64,000 nt of DNA from Brachypterus glaber (lineage: Eukaryota; Arthropoda; Insecta; Coleoptera; Kateretidae), in assembly GCA_958510825.1 (NCBI GenBank), contig OY294049.1, forward strand, positions 25,434,945 through 25,498,944. The letters run 5' to 3'. Under the pieces are notes generated by a model. It saw only the letters and a program-made list of their open reading frames with translations. It had not been told where the DNA came from and ran no database searches. Made by a program: the position numbers and the translations under genes. Within the stretch, counting starts at the first letter, position 1. Every line of letters begins with the position of its first letter. Positions 34,460 through 45,989 of the stretch are shown here, in pieces.

Positions 34460-34998
34460 TGGGTGACACACATCTCTACTCATCACATCTCTACTCATGC
34501 AGATCTCTACTCAAACACATCTACTCACACAAATCTCTACTCACACACATCTCTACTCACACACATCTCTACTCACACACAACTCGACTCAAACACATCT
34601 CTACTCACACATATCTCTACTCACAAACATCACTACTCATTGTCATATACTTTCACATTAATTTGATTAAAACTAGGATACAATGGCAGAACAAACCACT
34701 AACTACACTATATTTATTTTTTTTTCCTATATTAACTTATGAGTTTATTTATTGGAAACAAATTTTACCTAATTTCACGTTACTATTAGTAGTAATAAAC
34801 CTCATAATAAATTTTTGTTGCAATAAACAAACTTATAAGCTGAATTACAGAAAAAAATATTAAATTAATTTAGATTAGTGCTTTGTTCCGCCATGGTATC
34901 CTAGTTCTAATTAAATAAATGTCAAAGTATATGACAATGAATATGAGTAGAGATGTGTTTGAGTTGAGTTGTATGCGAGTAGAGATGTGTGTCACCCA
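34460..34998. mobile_element. Foldback with 16-bp subterminal tandem repeats (B)
   Basis: Ends TGGGTGACACACATCTC / GATGTGTGTCACCCA. The left arm has about eleven copies of CACATCTCTACTCACA; the right has three or four complementary copies. Beyond them TTGTCATATACTTT / AAAGTATATGACAA and GGATACAATGGC / GCCATGGTATCC pair. The 136-codon frame is the repeat translated (HISTHTHLYSH). Confidence 0.85.
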
Positions 34999-35466
34999 AG
35001 GTAAGTTTTTTAATAACATGGTAATATAATTTAAAAGAAAAATAAGGTTTTCATTTTACATTTTTTTTTTGCTAAAAATGCGATTTTCAAAATTTTTTTT
35101 TTGTAAAATTAGTTTTAAAGTATAATTGACGTAATTGCATCATGAATAAGTCATTTCTTAAAAATTGTTTGATTTTTTTAAAGAAATTTTGAAAAATATT
35201 TCAATTTCTAATCCTATTTTAAACCCCCAAACATTAAAAATATGTGGTCAAAAAGAAAATTTTATAAGCTTTAAAATGTTTTTACACACGAACCTCTTTC
35301 CTTTAAAAAAGTGTCCTCCCTTGCCCCCCTGCCACCTTTGTGTCCTCTAAACATGTCAATTATATACCAAAAATTATTTGGGTTATATTACTTAAATGTT
35401 TCAGATTTCAAGTTGATATCTTAAGCTGTTAAAAAGTTAAAGGTGGGGCGGACTTTAGACATGCAC

Positions 35467-35550
35467 TGTATAATATGCGTAGTGGCTAGCGCGTATGCAT
35501 AGCAAGTCTACTATCGTGAGTTCGATTCTCACTGGCGCCGATTTGCCTGA
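35467..35550 (+). mobile_element. tRNA-derived SINE head
   Basis: GCGTAGTGGCTAGCGCG (A box region) and GAGTTCGATTCTCACTGG (B box) match the SINE at 11448. It ends after GATTTGCCTG, so only the head is present. Confidence 0.8.
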
Positions 35551-35689
35551 AAAAATTCAAAACATATTTATGGTATTATTCCCACTATTTTTTACAGAAT
35601 AGGTTAGGACTTTTTTAGGAAGTTATATGATTTAAACTTAAATTTTGCCAATAAAATAATAGTATATTATTCAATGAGTATAATAATTG

Positions 35690-35880
35690 CTATTAATCAA
35701 TGAGTGTGAATTTTGGGACACGAGCCGATAGGCCAGTGACCTACTCTCCCGAATGATTAATAGCTATTATACGCGAGTAGAATACTATACTTTGTCCACG
35801 GCCGTTTCAAAGTTTAAACGGTTTATTTTTACAGACCTGTGATTAATAGGCCTATTAATCACGGCCGTGGATAAAGGATA
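35690..35880. repeat. Degenerate inverted repeats
   Basis: Segments GATTAATAGGCCTATTAATC (perfect palindrome) and CACGGCCGTGG near 35850 sit next to TATTAATCAATGAGTG / CGAATGATTAATAGCTATTA. No gene. Confidence 0.5.
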
Positions 35881-36337
35881 TGAACATTGTTTATTAAACA
35901 AGTCTTGAAGATAGCTATTACCTATTAGGTAATGATACGCACACCATTGTTACTAGAATAACATATCATTTTAAAAAAGTATTCTGCTTAAAAAAAAATA
36001 CCGTTAAAATAATTTTGAAATGTATATGAGATTACTCGCTTCGTCAAGTTCTGCTTTGAATGTTTTTTGCATAAACCTCGGGCCTAATCCTCTTTACGAA
36101 GTGTTTTAATGAAAATTGGCTTTAAAAGGGAGTGGCCGGTCAACACTCCATTTCCAATTTAATATATAGTTCGAAACAGAAAAAGAACATGCTTTTCGTT
36201 GCAAGAATTTCCTAAACAAATAAATTTAAACATCAATTTACCACATTTAAATAATTAAAAATGTAAGCATATAGGTATGATAGTTTTTTATACACACTGT
36301 GGGTTTGTGAGATTCATAACTGACATTAAATTACATT

Positions 36338-36762
36338 ACACGGAAAGAAATTAGTGGGCTCTGCGCTATACATTATAAGATATTTGGTAACAGTGGCAAA
36401 TTATAGTGATTTAAGCTATAGATTATAAGGGACACAATAACTAATAATGTTAAAAATAAATTGGAAACGATTATATATATTACAGACACGATTATATTTA
36501 TTACAGGCACTATTATAAATTTACAGAAATTTTATTATATTATAAATATTATTAGCACGGACAATAATTAAATCTATTTAAGCTATAAATGCCATACTAT
36601 TTGTTATATTTTATTATTCACTAAACAATTAAAGTATTTCATATAAATTTTTACACTGACTGCCATAATTGTAAGAGAAAGCCTTGTATTTATATAATAA
36701 GCGATTATAATTTGCTTGGTATGTGTGTTATAGCGCTCCTAGCTATAATTTTTTTTCCGTGT
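36338..36762. mobile_element. TIR element, 425 bp
   Basis: Ends ACACGGAAAGAAATTA and AATTTTTTTTCCGTGT. Flanked by ACATT (36333-36337, 36763-36767), a possible 5-bp target duplication. Degenerate GCTATAxATTATAA motifs face inward on both sides. Confidence 0.6.
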
Positions 36763-36796
36763 ACATTACATGTTTATTTAATCTCGTACTATTCTA

Positions 36797-36930
36797 CTTA
36801 ATTAAGCATCTCCTAAGTCCAGGACTTGTGTGGGCTAGTAGTAGAGGGAACCACCGGCTTATACTGACTTTCGAACCAGTTTTTATAGGGAGTTTCCGCT
36901 TCAGTGTTCTGTTACCATTTACTTCCACCC
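36797..36930 (-). mobile_element. SINE body fragment
   Basis: Complement of the 3' body of the SINE at 11448: TCCTAAGTCCAGGACTTGTG, GGGCTAGTAGTAGAGGGAAC, TATAGGGAGTTTCCGCTTC. The tRNA-like head is missing. Confidence 0.8.
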
Positions 36931-37152
36931 TTTAAAATATCAGCCCGTGTACATTTATTGCAATTTAGATTTATTATTTGACTGGACTAAATTAGCTGAA
37001 ATAACAAAGTCCGTGTCGGAACTGATTTCGGCGAAATGCAAGTCAAAATAAGACAAAGCATTTGAAAAGTTTTGTAAATGGAAGAAAGATGAAAATTTAT
37101 ACTTTTATATGTTGTCCCTTAAAATCTATTATTTTTGGTCTTTAGTCTTATA

Positions 37153-38326
37153 CACGGTGTATTTGAAATAGCGTCGGAAATTCTAACAGATGATTCTACA
37201 TCATAAAATATGACAAAAAGTTCCTATAAACATATGTCTAAAAATGCGTCATAAGGGAGCTACGCCCCTTTGAAAGTGGCTAAAAAAATCGGTTTTTATT
37301 TAATAACTCGGGAACCCTTTAAGATATATCAACGAGGTTTTGCACGTCAACTAATCCTACCAAGGCCCGTTTTTATGTGTTATTTTCATGTACTTATTTC
37401 AACCAGGGGTGTGCGAAACGGGGGGGGCTTATCAGTTTTTTGTCCCAAACTTTTTTCTGTGTAACTTTTTTGCAATTTTATTTTTGAAATATGATTCCTC
37501 AGGTCAAAATACATAAAAAAGGTACTCTTGTTGTAATACTGTAGGATTAGCCGTTTTCGAGAAAAAATCATTTGAAGGTGAAATTCCACGGTTCGAGGAC
37601 GAAAAATTAAATACTAAAATGTCGAAAACCAAAATTTTAATGATGCAGGGCGAATGTACATTAAAAACTAAGAAAAAAACCTCATATACAGGTACTTCCA
37701 AAAATCATTCCTAATGGAGCTATGGTCTCCTAAATATGCACCATTTTTAAAGGGCTATGGTAGCTTTAAAAGCGTTTTTTCGACCTACATGTATGGAAAC
37801 TTTTTTTCTTAGTTTTTGATGTAGAATAACATTGCATCATTAAAATTTTGGTTTTCGACATTTTAGTATTTAATTTTTCGTCCTCGAACCCTGAAATTTC
37901 ACCTTCAAATGAACTTTTCTCGAAAACGGTTAATCCTACAGTATTACAACAAGAGTACCTTTTTTATGTATTTTGCCCTGTGGAATCATATTTCAAAAAT
38001 AAAATTGCAAAAAAGTTACACAGAAAAAAGTTTGGGACAAAAAACTGATAAGGCCCCCCCGTTTCGCACACCCCTGGTTTAAATAAGTACGTGAAAATGA
38101 CATACAAAGATGGGCCTTATTAGGATTAATTCACGTGCAAAACCTCGTTAACATATCTCAAAGGGTTCCTGAGTTATTAAATAAAAACCGATTTTTTTAG
38201 CCAATTTCAAAGGGGCGTAGGTCCCTTATGACGCATTTTTAGACATATGTTTATAGGAACTTTTTGTCATATTTTATCATGTAGAATCACCTGTTAAATT
38301 TCCGACGCTATTTCAAATACACCCTG
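37153..38326. mobile_element. TA-flanked giant palindrome, 1,174 bp
   Basis: Flanked by TA (37151-37152, 38327-38328). The left end CACGGTGTATTTGAAATAGC and the complement of the right end CAGGGTGTATTTGAAATAGC differ at one base. The two ~570-bp arms are complementary almost throughout (e.g. TTTCGAGAAAAAATCATTTG and AAATGAACTTTTCTCGAAAA). The 60-70-codon frames are arm artefacts; the same peptide reads on opposite strands. A half copy is at 13965. Confidence 0.88.
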
Positions 38327-38402
38327 TATATCTGGCTCTCTACTCCTAGACACTGATGTAACCACCATGTAACCGGATGGCTGAAATGTATAATACAAAG
38401 CC

Positions 38403-38504
38403 AAAAAATGAAGAAGAAGAAGAAGAAGAAGACGAAGAAGAAGAAAAAGACGAAGAAGAAGAAGATGAAGAAAAAGACGAAGAAGAAGAAGAAGAAGAAG
38501 AAGT
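38403..38504. repeat. (GAA)n imperfect microsatellite
   Basis: GAAGAAGACGAAGAAGAAG pattern for about 100 bases. Confidence 0.95.
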
Positions 38505-38619
38505 AACAAGTCAATTTAATTAACTAAACACTTGAATGAGTTCTTGGAAAATGCACGGAACGAAGTGTATTTAGCAACCAAGGTAAAATTTATAATTTAT
38601 AACGTTTAAAGAAAAAATA

Positions 38620-39590
38620 GTATGTTATTTTTATTTATTTATCTATTTATTTACGGGAAAACCCCACTATAAAAATAAGAAATACAATACATAAGTATTA
38701 AGAACCTAATTACGCTAAAATATTACAAATGCACCTAGAATTTATTTAAAATTTGATATATAGTAAAATAAAAAAAAGAACGTACATTAATTAGTACCTA
38801 CTGAATTATTTATTAATAAGGGAAAATTTAAACGAACTTAGACAGGGGGAAAAGAGATCTAGTGCATTCAGGTCATTAGCCAATTTCATGGTTCTATCCA
38901 GAGGAGAGTTTAAATCATAATTGGTACGGTGATAGGGAATCATAAATAAGGGAGAAGGGTTACGTAGATTTTTTGTTCAAACATTAAGGCTGATTTTGGT
39001 AAGTAAATCCAGACAGTCGATTATACCATTAAAAATTCTGTAAAGATAGCATAAATCTGATTTTTTTTCTTCTAACTTTAAAGCTAAATATGTGAATAAT
39101 CATGGTCCGGTATTGGAGTATGCAATTTAAAAGCACAACATCTAAGAAATTTCCTTTAAATACTTTCCAAAATATCAATATGAACGATGTACTGAGGAGA
39201 CCATATAATTGACGCATATTCTAATACAGATCTAACTAAGGAATAATATACTTTCAAGATTGTGTTGACTTGTGTTGAGAAAATTCTGAACAATTTCCTT
39301 ATATAAAGCCAAGAATTTTTGAAGCTTTGGATATTATATTATTAAAGTGGGTATTAAAGTTTAGCTCTTGATCTAAATTAAGTCCCAAGTATTTTATAGT
39401 TTTAACAGACTCTAAGATTGAATTATCTATCGTATAGGTAAAATTAATTGACTTATTACCTCTAAAAAAGGACCTAACCTTACATTTACTAACATTAAGT
39501 TTTAAATTATTGGTTTTACATCATTTTATCAAACTTTCTAAGTTACTCAAAGATAAATTAATTTTTTTACTGTCTCATTTAATTGTACCA
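38620..39590 (-). pseudogene. LINE RT 3' half, Jockey/CR1-like
   Basis: Read on the minus strand from about 39580: CKTNNLKLNVSKCKVRSFFR, then KYLGLNLDQELNFNTHF, SKASKILGFI, LEYASIIWSP, RKFLRCCAFKLHTP, DLCYLYRIFNG and finally RTNYDLNSPLDRTMKLAN, with a stop at 38806-38808. These are, in order, the RT motifs after the catalytic YADD box, the thumb, and the C-terminal R-T-N-Y block of insect LINEs. There are at least four stops or frameshifts. The AT-rich 3' UTR ends at a (TAAA/TAGA)n tail near 38625-38655. The element is 5'-truncated: EN and the catalytic RT core are missing. Confidence 0.88.
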
Positions 39591-39689
39591 ATAAATTCGA
39601 CAGCGAAAAGTTTCGTTTGGACTTCTATATAACAATGCACTATTGCCTACGAAGTCGGTCGCATTGCGTATAAAATTAATTCTGGAAAA

Positions 39690-39740
39690 AAAAAGAGAGA
39701 GAGAGAGAAAAAGAGAGACAGAGAGAGATAAAAAGAGAGC
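39690..39740. repeat. GA-rich microsatellite
   Basis: AAAAAGAGAGAGAGAGAG and related runs. Confidence 0.9.
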
Positions 39741-39819
39741 TGGTGGATAACTAAGAAGGTCAGGATGGAATACTGTTCAGTGTGTGAGTGCTCAGAAGTA
39801 ACAAAGGATATATAATATA

Positions 39820-40028
39820 CCGTGCGATTATAAAGTTCCGAACACTTTTTAATGCAAAACTGGCATTAGCGATGAGTAAAATGAAAGAAAACTGTGTGCG
39901 TTTTACTGGCTATCGAGCTGTTCTACATAGCAATCACATGGGCTTGTCGCGCACAACTCTAACAGAGGCGTGGCTTCAAACGAAGAGTATTTTCTTTTCA
40001 AACTGTTCGGTACTTTATAATCGCACTG
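39820..40028. mobile_element. TA-flanked MITE, 209 bp
   Basis: Flanked by TA (39818-39819, 40029-40030). Ends CCGTGCGATTATAAAGTTCC and the complement CAGTGCGATTATAAAGTACC; 23 of 25 bases agree. The 89-codon frame covering it reads through both ends and is not a gene. Confidence 0.8.
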
Positions 40029-40079
40029 TATATTATCGCGCTAATATAATAATATAATTTTTGTTCATAGATTTTATAA

Positions 40080-40640
40080 AATAATATGATCCATCAAACT
40101 AAAAAAAGGTGAAGCACCAATATTTCTAAAGATTTTTACCTGCGATGTTAAACATGATCAGTTGTATTTTAAGAGGTTTTAAGATAATTTGCTTATGCGG
40201 AAAAACTATAAAATCTAAATATTTTCTTGATAAGCAATATATTGCTTATTATTAATAATGTGATATTAGAATTTTAATTGATAGATTTTGTAAAATTATT
40301 TATATGTCAAATTTTGAGGTGTATGGGAAATGCAAAGACTTAAGATTTTTAAAAATTTTCGGCTGCGGCGCTAAGCATAATAAGTTGTGTTTTAAGAGGT
40401 TTCACCTACTTATTTGAAAATTTATAATAATAATAATTTGCTTTTCGAATTCTTATAAATTGTTTATCCTTAAGACTATAAACTGTAAAAAAAATTGCCT
40501 GCACCGCTAAACAAGATAAGTTATAATTTAACAGCATTTGCAATTTTATAAAATAATTTGCTTTTTGAATTCTTGGAAATTACTTATCCTGTAAAACTGT
40601 AAACTGTAAAAAAATACCTGCTTCGCTAAACTTGTTAAGC
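40080..40640. repeat. Degenerate direct repeats, ~120 bp
   Basis: AATAATTTGCTTTTCGAATT at about 40433 and AATAATTTGCTTTTTGAATT at about 40553 begin similar units that continue to CTATAAACTGTAAAAAAAAT and CGCTAAACAAGATAAG; an older unit is at 40180. Confidence 0.6.
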
Positions 40641-42012
40641 AATAATGTGATATTAATATTGCAATTACAATTTTAATTAATATATATTATAAAATTATTT
40701 ACATGTCTGTTGTGTCTGGGAAATGCGAAAATTTAGGATTTTCTTATTTCCTCTGTCTATTAAAAGTTTTTTTTAATAAATTGTTTTTCAAATTTCGACG
40801 TGACCTTGAAAATTCTAATCAAAATTGACTTTGGCGCTAAACTTGCTTAACAAAATTGCAAAAAAATCTGGCTACACCCTGCACCATTTACTGTTAAAAA
40901 GCTAAATAGGCCATAATAGGCCATAAATAGACCATAAAAAAATACTGTGGCCGTCCCTGCCTCAGCCCCCCCAAGAAAAATCCTAGGTGCGCCATAATAT
41001 GGGGTATTTTAGGGAAATTAATGAATTGACTGCGAATGAGGTAAAATAGCAGTGTGAAATAAAGCTTAAATTATAGGTATGAAAGCTATCACTTTTTAGC
41101 GAACGCAAAAAAAAACTTTTACAACGACAGATAAAAAATTTAATTTTAATATTTTTTTCTATACTTTCTATAATTTTGAAAGAAACAGGTCATATTTTTT
41201 TGACATACGTTGAGTGATTGAGATTTTTTGACATAGCAGTTCGTCAAATAGTGGACAATTTAGATTTGATTGACAACTAATTGACAAACTGCTTTCACAA
41301 TGTTAAAAAATGTGTTTTGAAATCGCCTCCTCAATTAGTAAAAGTTTATAAAATTCAGTTAATGGCATTTATAACATAATAAAAATCCATATTAGAATAT
41401 ATAATTTTTCTAGTTACATTTTTTCTGCTGTTTACTGTATAATTTAGGAACAGGCTATTTGTCCGACCGACGAAGCTAAGTGTAAATCCTGTATTCTTAT
41501 TGGCTGATTTTTAGGGTTTTTAAAGCTTTTAAGGTATATTTTTCGTCAGAATAGTATTCTCCCGTTTAAGTAAAAAAAACGATCTAAACTAAAGAGTTAG
41601 GTTATGTTATGTCGGACGTTTAAATAGCCAGTTCGTATAATTGATTTCTCTTAGTGTAAAGTAAAAACCGCTTATTTAAAATAATGGAAAACACGTAATA
41701 AATTCTGTATAGATATTGATAAATAAATTAAGTAAATGTAGCAAAGCAAGGAAGTAGATTAAAAAGTTTTGCGAATTCGAGATTCTCGTAAATTGGCAAC
41801 AAACGAAAACGACTTAATAGAAATTTATAAGTATATTCAATTTAGCTGAAATTAAATAATACTCCATTAAGATTGTTATTTATGTCTCGTGGAACTTAAT
41901 TTCAAGAAATGGATAATATATTAAGAATTTCCAATATTATTATTGATATACAAGTGTACAGGAAATATACGGAATTTGTATCGTTTAATTTTTTGGTAGA
42001 AAATTATTTACA
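40641..42012. other. AT-rich interval, no gene
   Basis: No frame over 60 codons and no clear terminus. AAATCGCCTCCTCAATTA at about 41323 resembles the end of the foldback at 61031-63268, possibly a decayed terminus. Confidence 0.3.
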
Positions 42013-42015
42013 CTA

Positions 42016-43200
42016 GGGGAAAGTGGGGGCATGGTGCGCATCTAAGAAAAACTTGATATGATTGACACCTTATGATTCATAAGTTATGAATGCTACAGAT
42101 GGCAAAACATGCCTTATTTAAGCGACTTTCAACGAGTAGGGGTGACCGGGGCTAATTGTCGCACTTTTCATTCAAAGTCAGTTTTTTCCTTTATTTTTGT
42201 ATTTTTTTTTAATTGACCTAATGGTAATTTTAGCTGCATATTTCAGTAACATTATTTAAAGAAAAAACATGGAAAAATTTATAGGGTATTAGAGTTATGT
42301 TTTTTTTTGTGAAGTCTTGAAAAGTGCGACAACGTGCCCCATCACGGGACACGTTGTCGCGGCACTTCGAGTATAATTTTTTGAAGAAATATAAAGGCAT
42401 TTATAAAAATTATAAATAACTAATAAGACATGTGCCTCCCCACAAGCTGATTGTTATCTAACTTTTTACTTTTGTGCCAAAATTTCCAACTTTATAATTA
42501 AATAATATTTTTTTGATTTTTTTTTTATTTTAATATAATTTAATAAACGAATTTATTTGCTATTCGACAAAGTTTCACTTTTTTAGACAGTTTTGAATAA
42601 AAAAATGCCAAAAAGGAAATGTTATACCATGAACATATCTCCAGATCATGCGACAACTAGCCCCAAACCAAATGCGACAACTAGCCCCAGTAGTCAATTT
42701 TACGTTATGTATCAAGTACTTTCTAATTAACGAATAAAAACTACTAAATGACAATATCAACAAATAATATACACCTTAAACTATTATTATATATAAAATT
42801 CTCTTATCTCTTATCTTTTATCTTAATGCTTTAAATCAGTAACAATAAGAAAAAATATTTACCACAAAAAAATTACTAGGCTCTTTAATTTTTACATTTT
42901 TTGGTTTATCTGGATGCTCTTTTAATTTATTGCATTTAAGTTTACAAATGATAAATGGCACTGTTGTAACGCAGCGGTTAATCTTGGGTTGGCGCAGAAA
43001 AATATTTTACTTTTTAAGATATAAGCACTTCGACAACTTACCCCTGCGACAACTAGCCCCGGTCACCCCTATTATCAAAATTTAGGTAGGGTTACCATAA
43101 TCACAAAAAAATGTATAAGTACAAAAGTGCATTTGCGCACTATTCCTCTACCTCGTAGGGCAATGGTGCGCACCTGTTGGGGGAAATAAGCACAAAAAAT
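42016..43200. repeat. Possible outer element around the foldback
   Basis: GGGGAAAGTGGGGGCATGGT plus GCGCATCT at 42016 and GCAATGGTGCGCACCTG plus TGCGCACTATTCCTCTA near 43135-43178 share a GCGCAC theme. They also resemble the GGGGAGAGTGGG end at 20989. The boundaries are uncertain. Confidence 0.35.
42139..43069. mobile_element. TA-flanked foldback with GCGACAACTAGCCCC motifs, 931 bp
   Basis: Flanked by TA (42137-42138, 43070-43071). Ends GGGGTGACCGGGGCTAATTG and the complement GGGGTGACCGGGGCTAGTTG; 24 of 25 bases agree. GCGACAACTAGCCCC occurs at 42650, 42674 and 43046, and a variant forms a hairpin at 42322-42367 (GCGACAACGTG / CACGTTGTCGC). A plus-strand 42-codon frame from 42607 begins MPKRKCYT but is mostly the repeated motif. 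Confidence 0.8.
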
Positions 43201-43638
43201 AAAAAAAGAAAATAATGCAAAAATATTTATTAAACACAAGATATTTATACAGGTTTTTAAAGCAGAGCAGAGAATTTGACTACAATTCTTATTGTTGTTA
43301 GTGTGAAATACAAAAATTTAAAGGGGGTGCACTTTTGACACACACGGTATAATCTCTGGTTTAAAAGGTTTCTAAATTATGTAAGATGCCACTGAACGTA
43401 ATAATGAATATTTCTTACTGCGTAAAAACACACAAAATTTTAAGACTCTTTAATTTGGCATCATTGTTATGGGCTAACCGAGTATTTAAACGGCTTTAGA
43501 AAATTTGATTTGGTAAAAATCCACCATTTCTATGGAATAAATTTATCCAACAATAGTTAATTATCTGTGTAATCTGATTATACGGCAAAAATTCTTTACG
43601 CCTCACTTGGTAACTTTGGACCCAGAATTTGAAGAAAA

Positions 43639-43809
43639 CTAATTTACAAACTCTTTGTTAATTTCATTAAGCAAAGCGAAAAACCGCTTTTCTATCGTTA
43701 ACGACCAATCTAAATCAATACATTCAATGAATAATTTTATTATGCTATTATAAATAGGCAAAGAATGGCACTCAAAGAATTTTGTTTTAATTAATTTAAA
43801 AAATTTAGT
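43639..43809 (-). pseudogene. Unrecognised ORF remnant, 56 codons
   Basis: The minus-strand frame contains CHSLPIYNSIIKLFIECIDL and IEKRFFALLNEINKEF, with balanced amino acids unlike the low-complexity frames elsewhere. It lacks a start and ends at a stop; similar-looking sequence follows with more stops (to about 43480). It may be part of a decayed transposase or LINE, but no motif identifies it. Confidence 0.2.
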
Positions 43810-43945
43810 TTATTAAAATGTTAACGATAAAATGGTCAGATAGAGTTAGAAAACGAGATCAAAAGAACTCAATGTTATATTTTTTCATCTCAAAATTAAT
43901 GGAGAGCCCCAGCAGCAAGCAATAGCTTATTTGGGGCTCTCCATG

Positions 43946-44640
43946 GATCTGTATTATTGCTGGAGGAAAGCGTATGGGTGTTTCATCATAAACCTTTTGT
44001 ATTCTCCTAAACTTAGAAGTGCAGTGAATTTTGCCACTCTTTTAAATTATTATTATGCCTGCATTAACTCTATTCTCTCATATGGCCTTCTTTGTTGGAG
44101 AAGTAGTTCAAACCTAGAGAGAGTTTTTACTGAACAAAAAAAAATCATACGCTTCATGTTTGAACTTCAGTAAAACTCAACATGTAGACTTATCTTTCCA
44201 GAAAAAGGTATCATGACTATTTTAACATATTCATGCACCAATGTGTTATTTAAGTCAAAAAGAACCTTGATAAGTTTTTAACCTGAGGTGATCTTATGGG
44301 CTATAGTAGAAAAAATGATAATAAACTTTTTATTCCGCTATATAATTATGTACAGGTAAAATATAGTACATTAATGACTTCCGTTAGACTATACAACAAT
44401 CTACTAGTAGATATTAAATCAACAGATGGCCTCAAGCAATTTAAGCCTAGAGCCAAAATATTTTTTAAACAGAACTCTTATTATTCCTTATCTGAATTCT
44501 TAAATAAAAGATTTTAATTATTTTGTTAATGTGAAATAATTTTTGTATATTTATATTTTTATGTGTATACGATGTATCTATAAATAATATTTTGTACCTG
44601 ACATTTCTAACACATCTTGTATGTCAACAGAAATAAATGA

Positions 44641-44675
<35 letters not shown>

Positions 44676-44696
44676 CATTATTATTATTATTATTTC
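43946..44696 (+). pseudogene. LINE RT C-terminus and 3' tail
   Basis: Reads NYYYACINSILSYGLLCWRS, then FTEQKKIIRFMF, a stop, STCRLIFPEKGIMTIL, a frameshift, YSRKNDNKLFIP, RLYNNLLVDIKS and finally YYSLSEFLNKRF before TAA at 44515-44517. These are the thumb and C-terminal blocks of Jockey-type LINEs (S-x-L-S-Y-G, Q-K-K-x-x-R, C-R-x-L-F, Y-N-x-L-P, Y-S-x-x-E-F-L). A 120-bp 3' UTR ends AATAAATGA then (ATT)n at 44639-44696, the tail. The 5' truncation is at about 43940, next to a GGAGAGCCCC / GGGGCTCTCC inverted pair (43900-43943). Confidence 0.88.
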
Positions 44697-44699
44697 CAC

Positions 44700-45150
44700 A
44701 CTAATGGTAAATTTCAGGTTCGGACAGAAAAAAAATGGTATAATACAATTTATTTTTTATTATTATTTTTTGTTTGTTTAAATTCTTTAACTCACTTATT
44801 TTTATTAAATACATGTGATAAAATACGTAAGATTTTGCTTTCATAGGAAAAAAATAGAAATAGTTTAAAAATCGTGTAAATTTTATGTGTGCGAAATAAA
44901 AAGTTTAATTTTTATCAAAGAAAACATTTGTTTTTTTTTAATCTATTTGCGGTTTTTGATGTTAAAAGTTTGGACGATTTTATAAGGTTGGAATAAGGTA
45001 TAATACTCCCAAATATTTATCGGTTAATAGATTTAAACATGAATTAAATCAATGAACATATTACACCATTTTTATGTATTGTGATCTTTTACTGACTATT
45101 ACTTTAAAACTAAATAATAAATATCAATGATAGGATTGCAAATGATAACC
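44700..45150. other. AT-rich, nothing recognised
   Basis: No frame, terminus or array that I can support. Confidence 0.4.
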
Positions 45151-45735
45151 ACTTCATGTAGGATTGGATTAAAAACTACCCCCTGTCCCTCAGGGGGTGG
45201 AGTTAGAATTTTTTTATTATGATTCACTTTCAGACATACAAGTCTTCAACTTGCTACCATTCAAAGCCTCCAGACTAGGAGAGGTATGAGTAGTTGTCTA
45301 TATCTAGCAAAAGATGGCGCACAAGTATACATCAATCTAATGACTATATTCTTTTTGCGAATAAAGTCTAAAAACGTTTTCTTAATCAGCGTGCAGAGTT
45401 GACTCTTAGTACTGAAGAGGGCCAGCAGCCCGAAACTGTCAGTCTACCAATATCACTCTGTACGATGATTAGAAAATAGATTGATGGAATAATAAATAGG
45501 AAAATTTTATTATCAGATTTAGTTTCGTCAATCCCAAATACCCCTATATACCAATTTTGACGAAAATATTGAAAATATTTACCCCCTCACCCCCGAAAGG
45601 CTGGAGTTAAAAACATTTTATTGTCAGATTCAATTTTAGCAACCTATATTGGAATTTTCAATCACCCCAATGTTCACCAAAAACAGTCCCGAGCGAGAAG
45701 TTTTGGTAACATCTGTATGCCAAATTTCAAGTTGT
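45150..45735 (-). repeat. R1/array-type repeat, interrupted
   Basis: Contains CTACCCCCTGTCCCTCAGGG, GATTCACTTTCAG, TACCAATTTTGACGAAAATA and AATGTTCACCAAAAACAGTC, as in 61870-62600. About 260 bp of other sequence (45240-45500, including TGAAGAGGGCCAGCAGCCCG) interrupts it. Confidence 0.6.
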
Positions 45736-45774
45736 TATCTGTTTGGATAAACTAGGACTACATAAAGGGGGCCG

Positions 45775-45950
45775 GTCTTTACCTCGAGAAAAATTACCTC
45801 GCAAGCAATTACCTCCAAAAATATACCTCGAAAAAATTTACTTCGACACGACTTACCTCGCAAGATTTTACCTCGCACGGACATTACATCGCATAAAGAT
45901 TACCTCGAAAAATTTTACCTCGAACGGGTTTCATTTCGACAATTATATTT
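45775..45950 (+). repeat. TTACCTCG minisatellite
   Basis: TTACCTCGAGAAAAA, TTACCTCGCAAGCAA, TTACCTCGCAAGATTT, TTACCTCGCACGGACA, TTACCTCGAAAAATTT and TTACCTCGAACGGG recur every 15-18 bases, about ten copies with variants. Confidence 0.85.
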
Positions 45951-45989
45951 TTTAATTGTTTGTCTGTTGCTTTCAGATTAATTTCGGAA

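Noticed and set aside
34453..34863. 136-codon plus-strand frame, the longest in the window
   Set aside because: Its first half is the 16-bp tandem repeat translated, the second half is AT-rich foldback sequence.
38294..38514. Poly-leucine / poly-phenylalanine frames
   Set aside because: (GAA)n microsatellite read on the minus strand.
43895..43945. GGAGAGCCCC/GGGGCTCTCC inverted pair as a MITE
   Set aside because: Only 10 bp per arm with a related degenerate pair at 30485-30525; too short to define an element.
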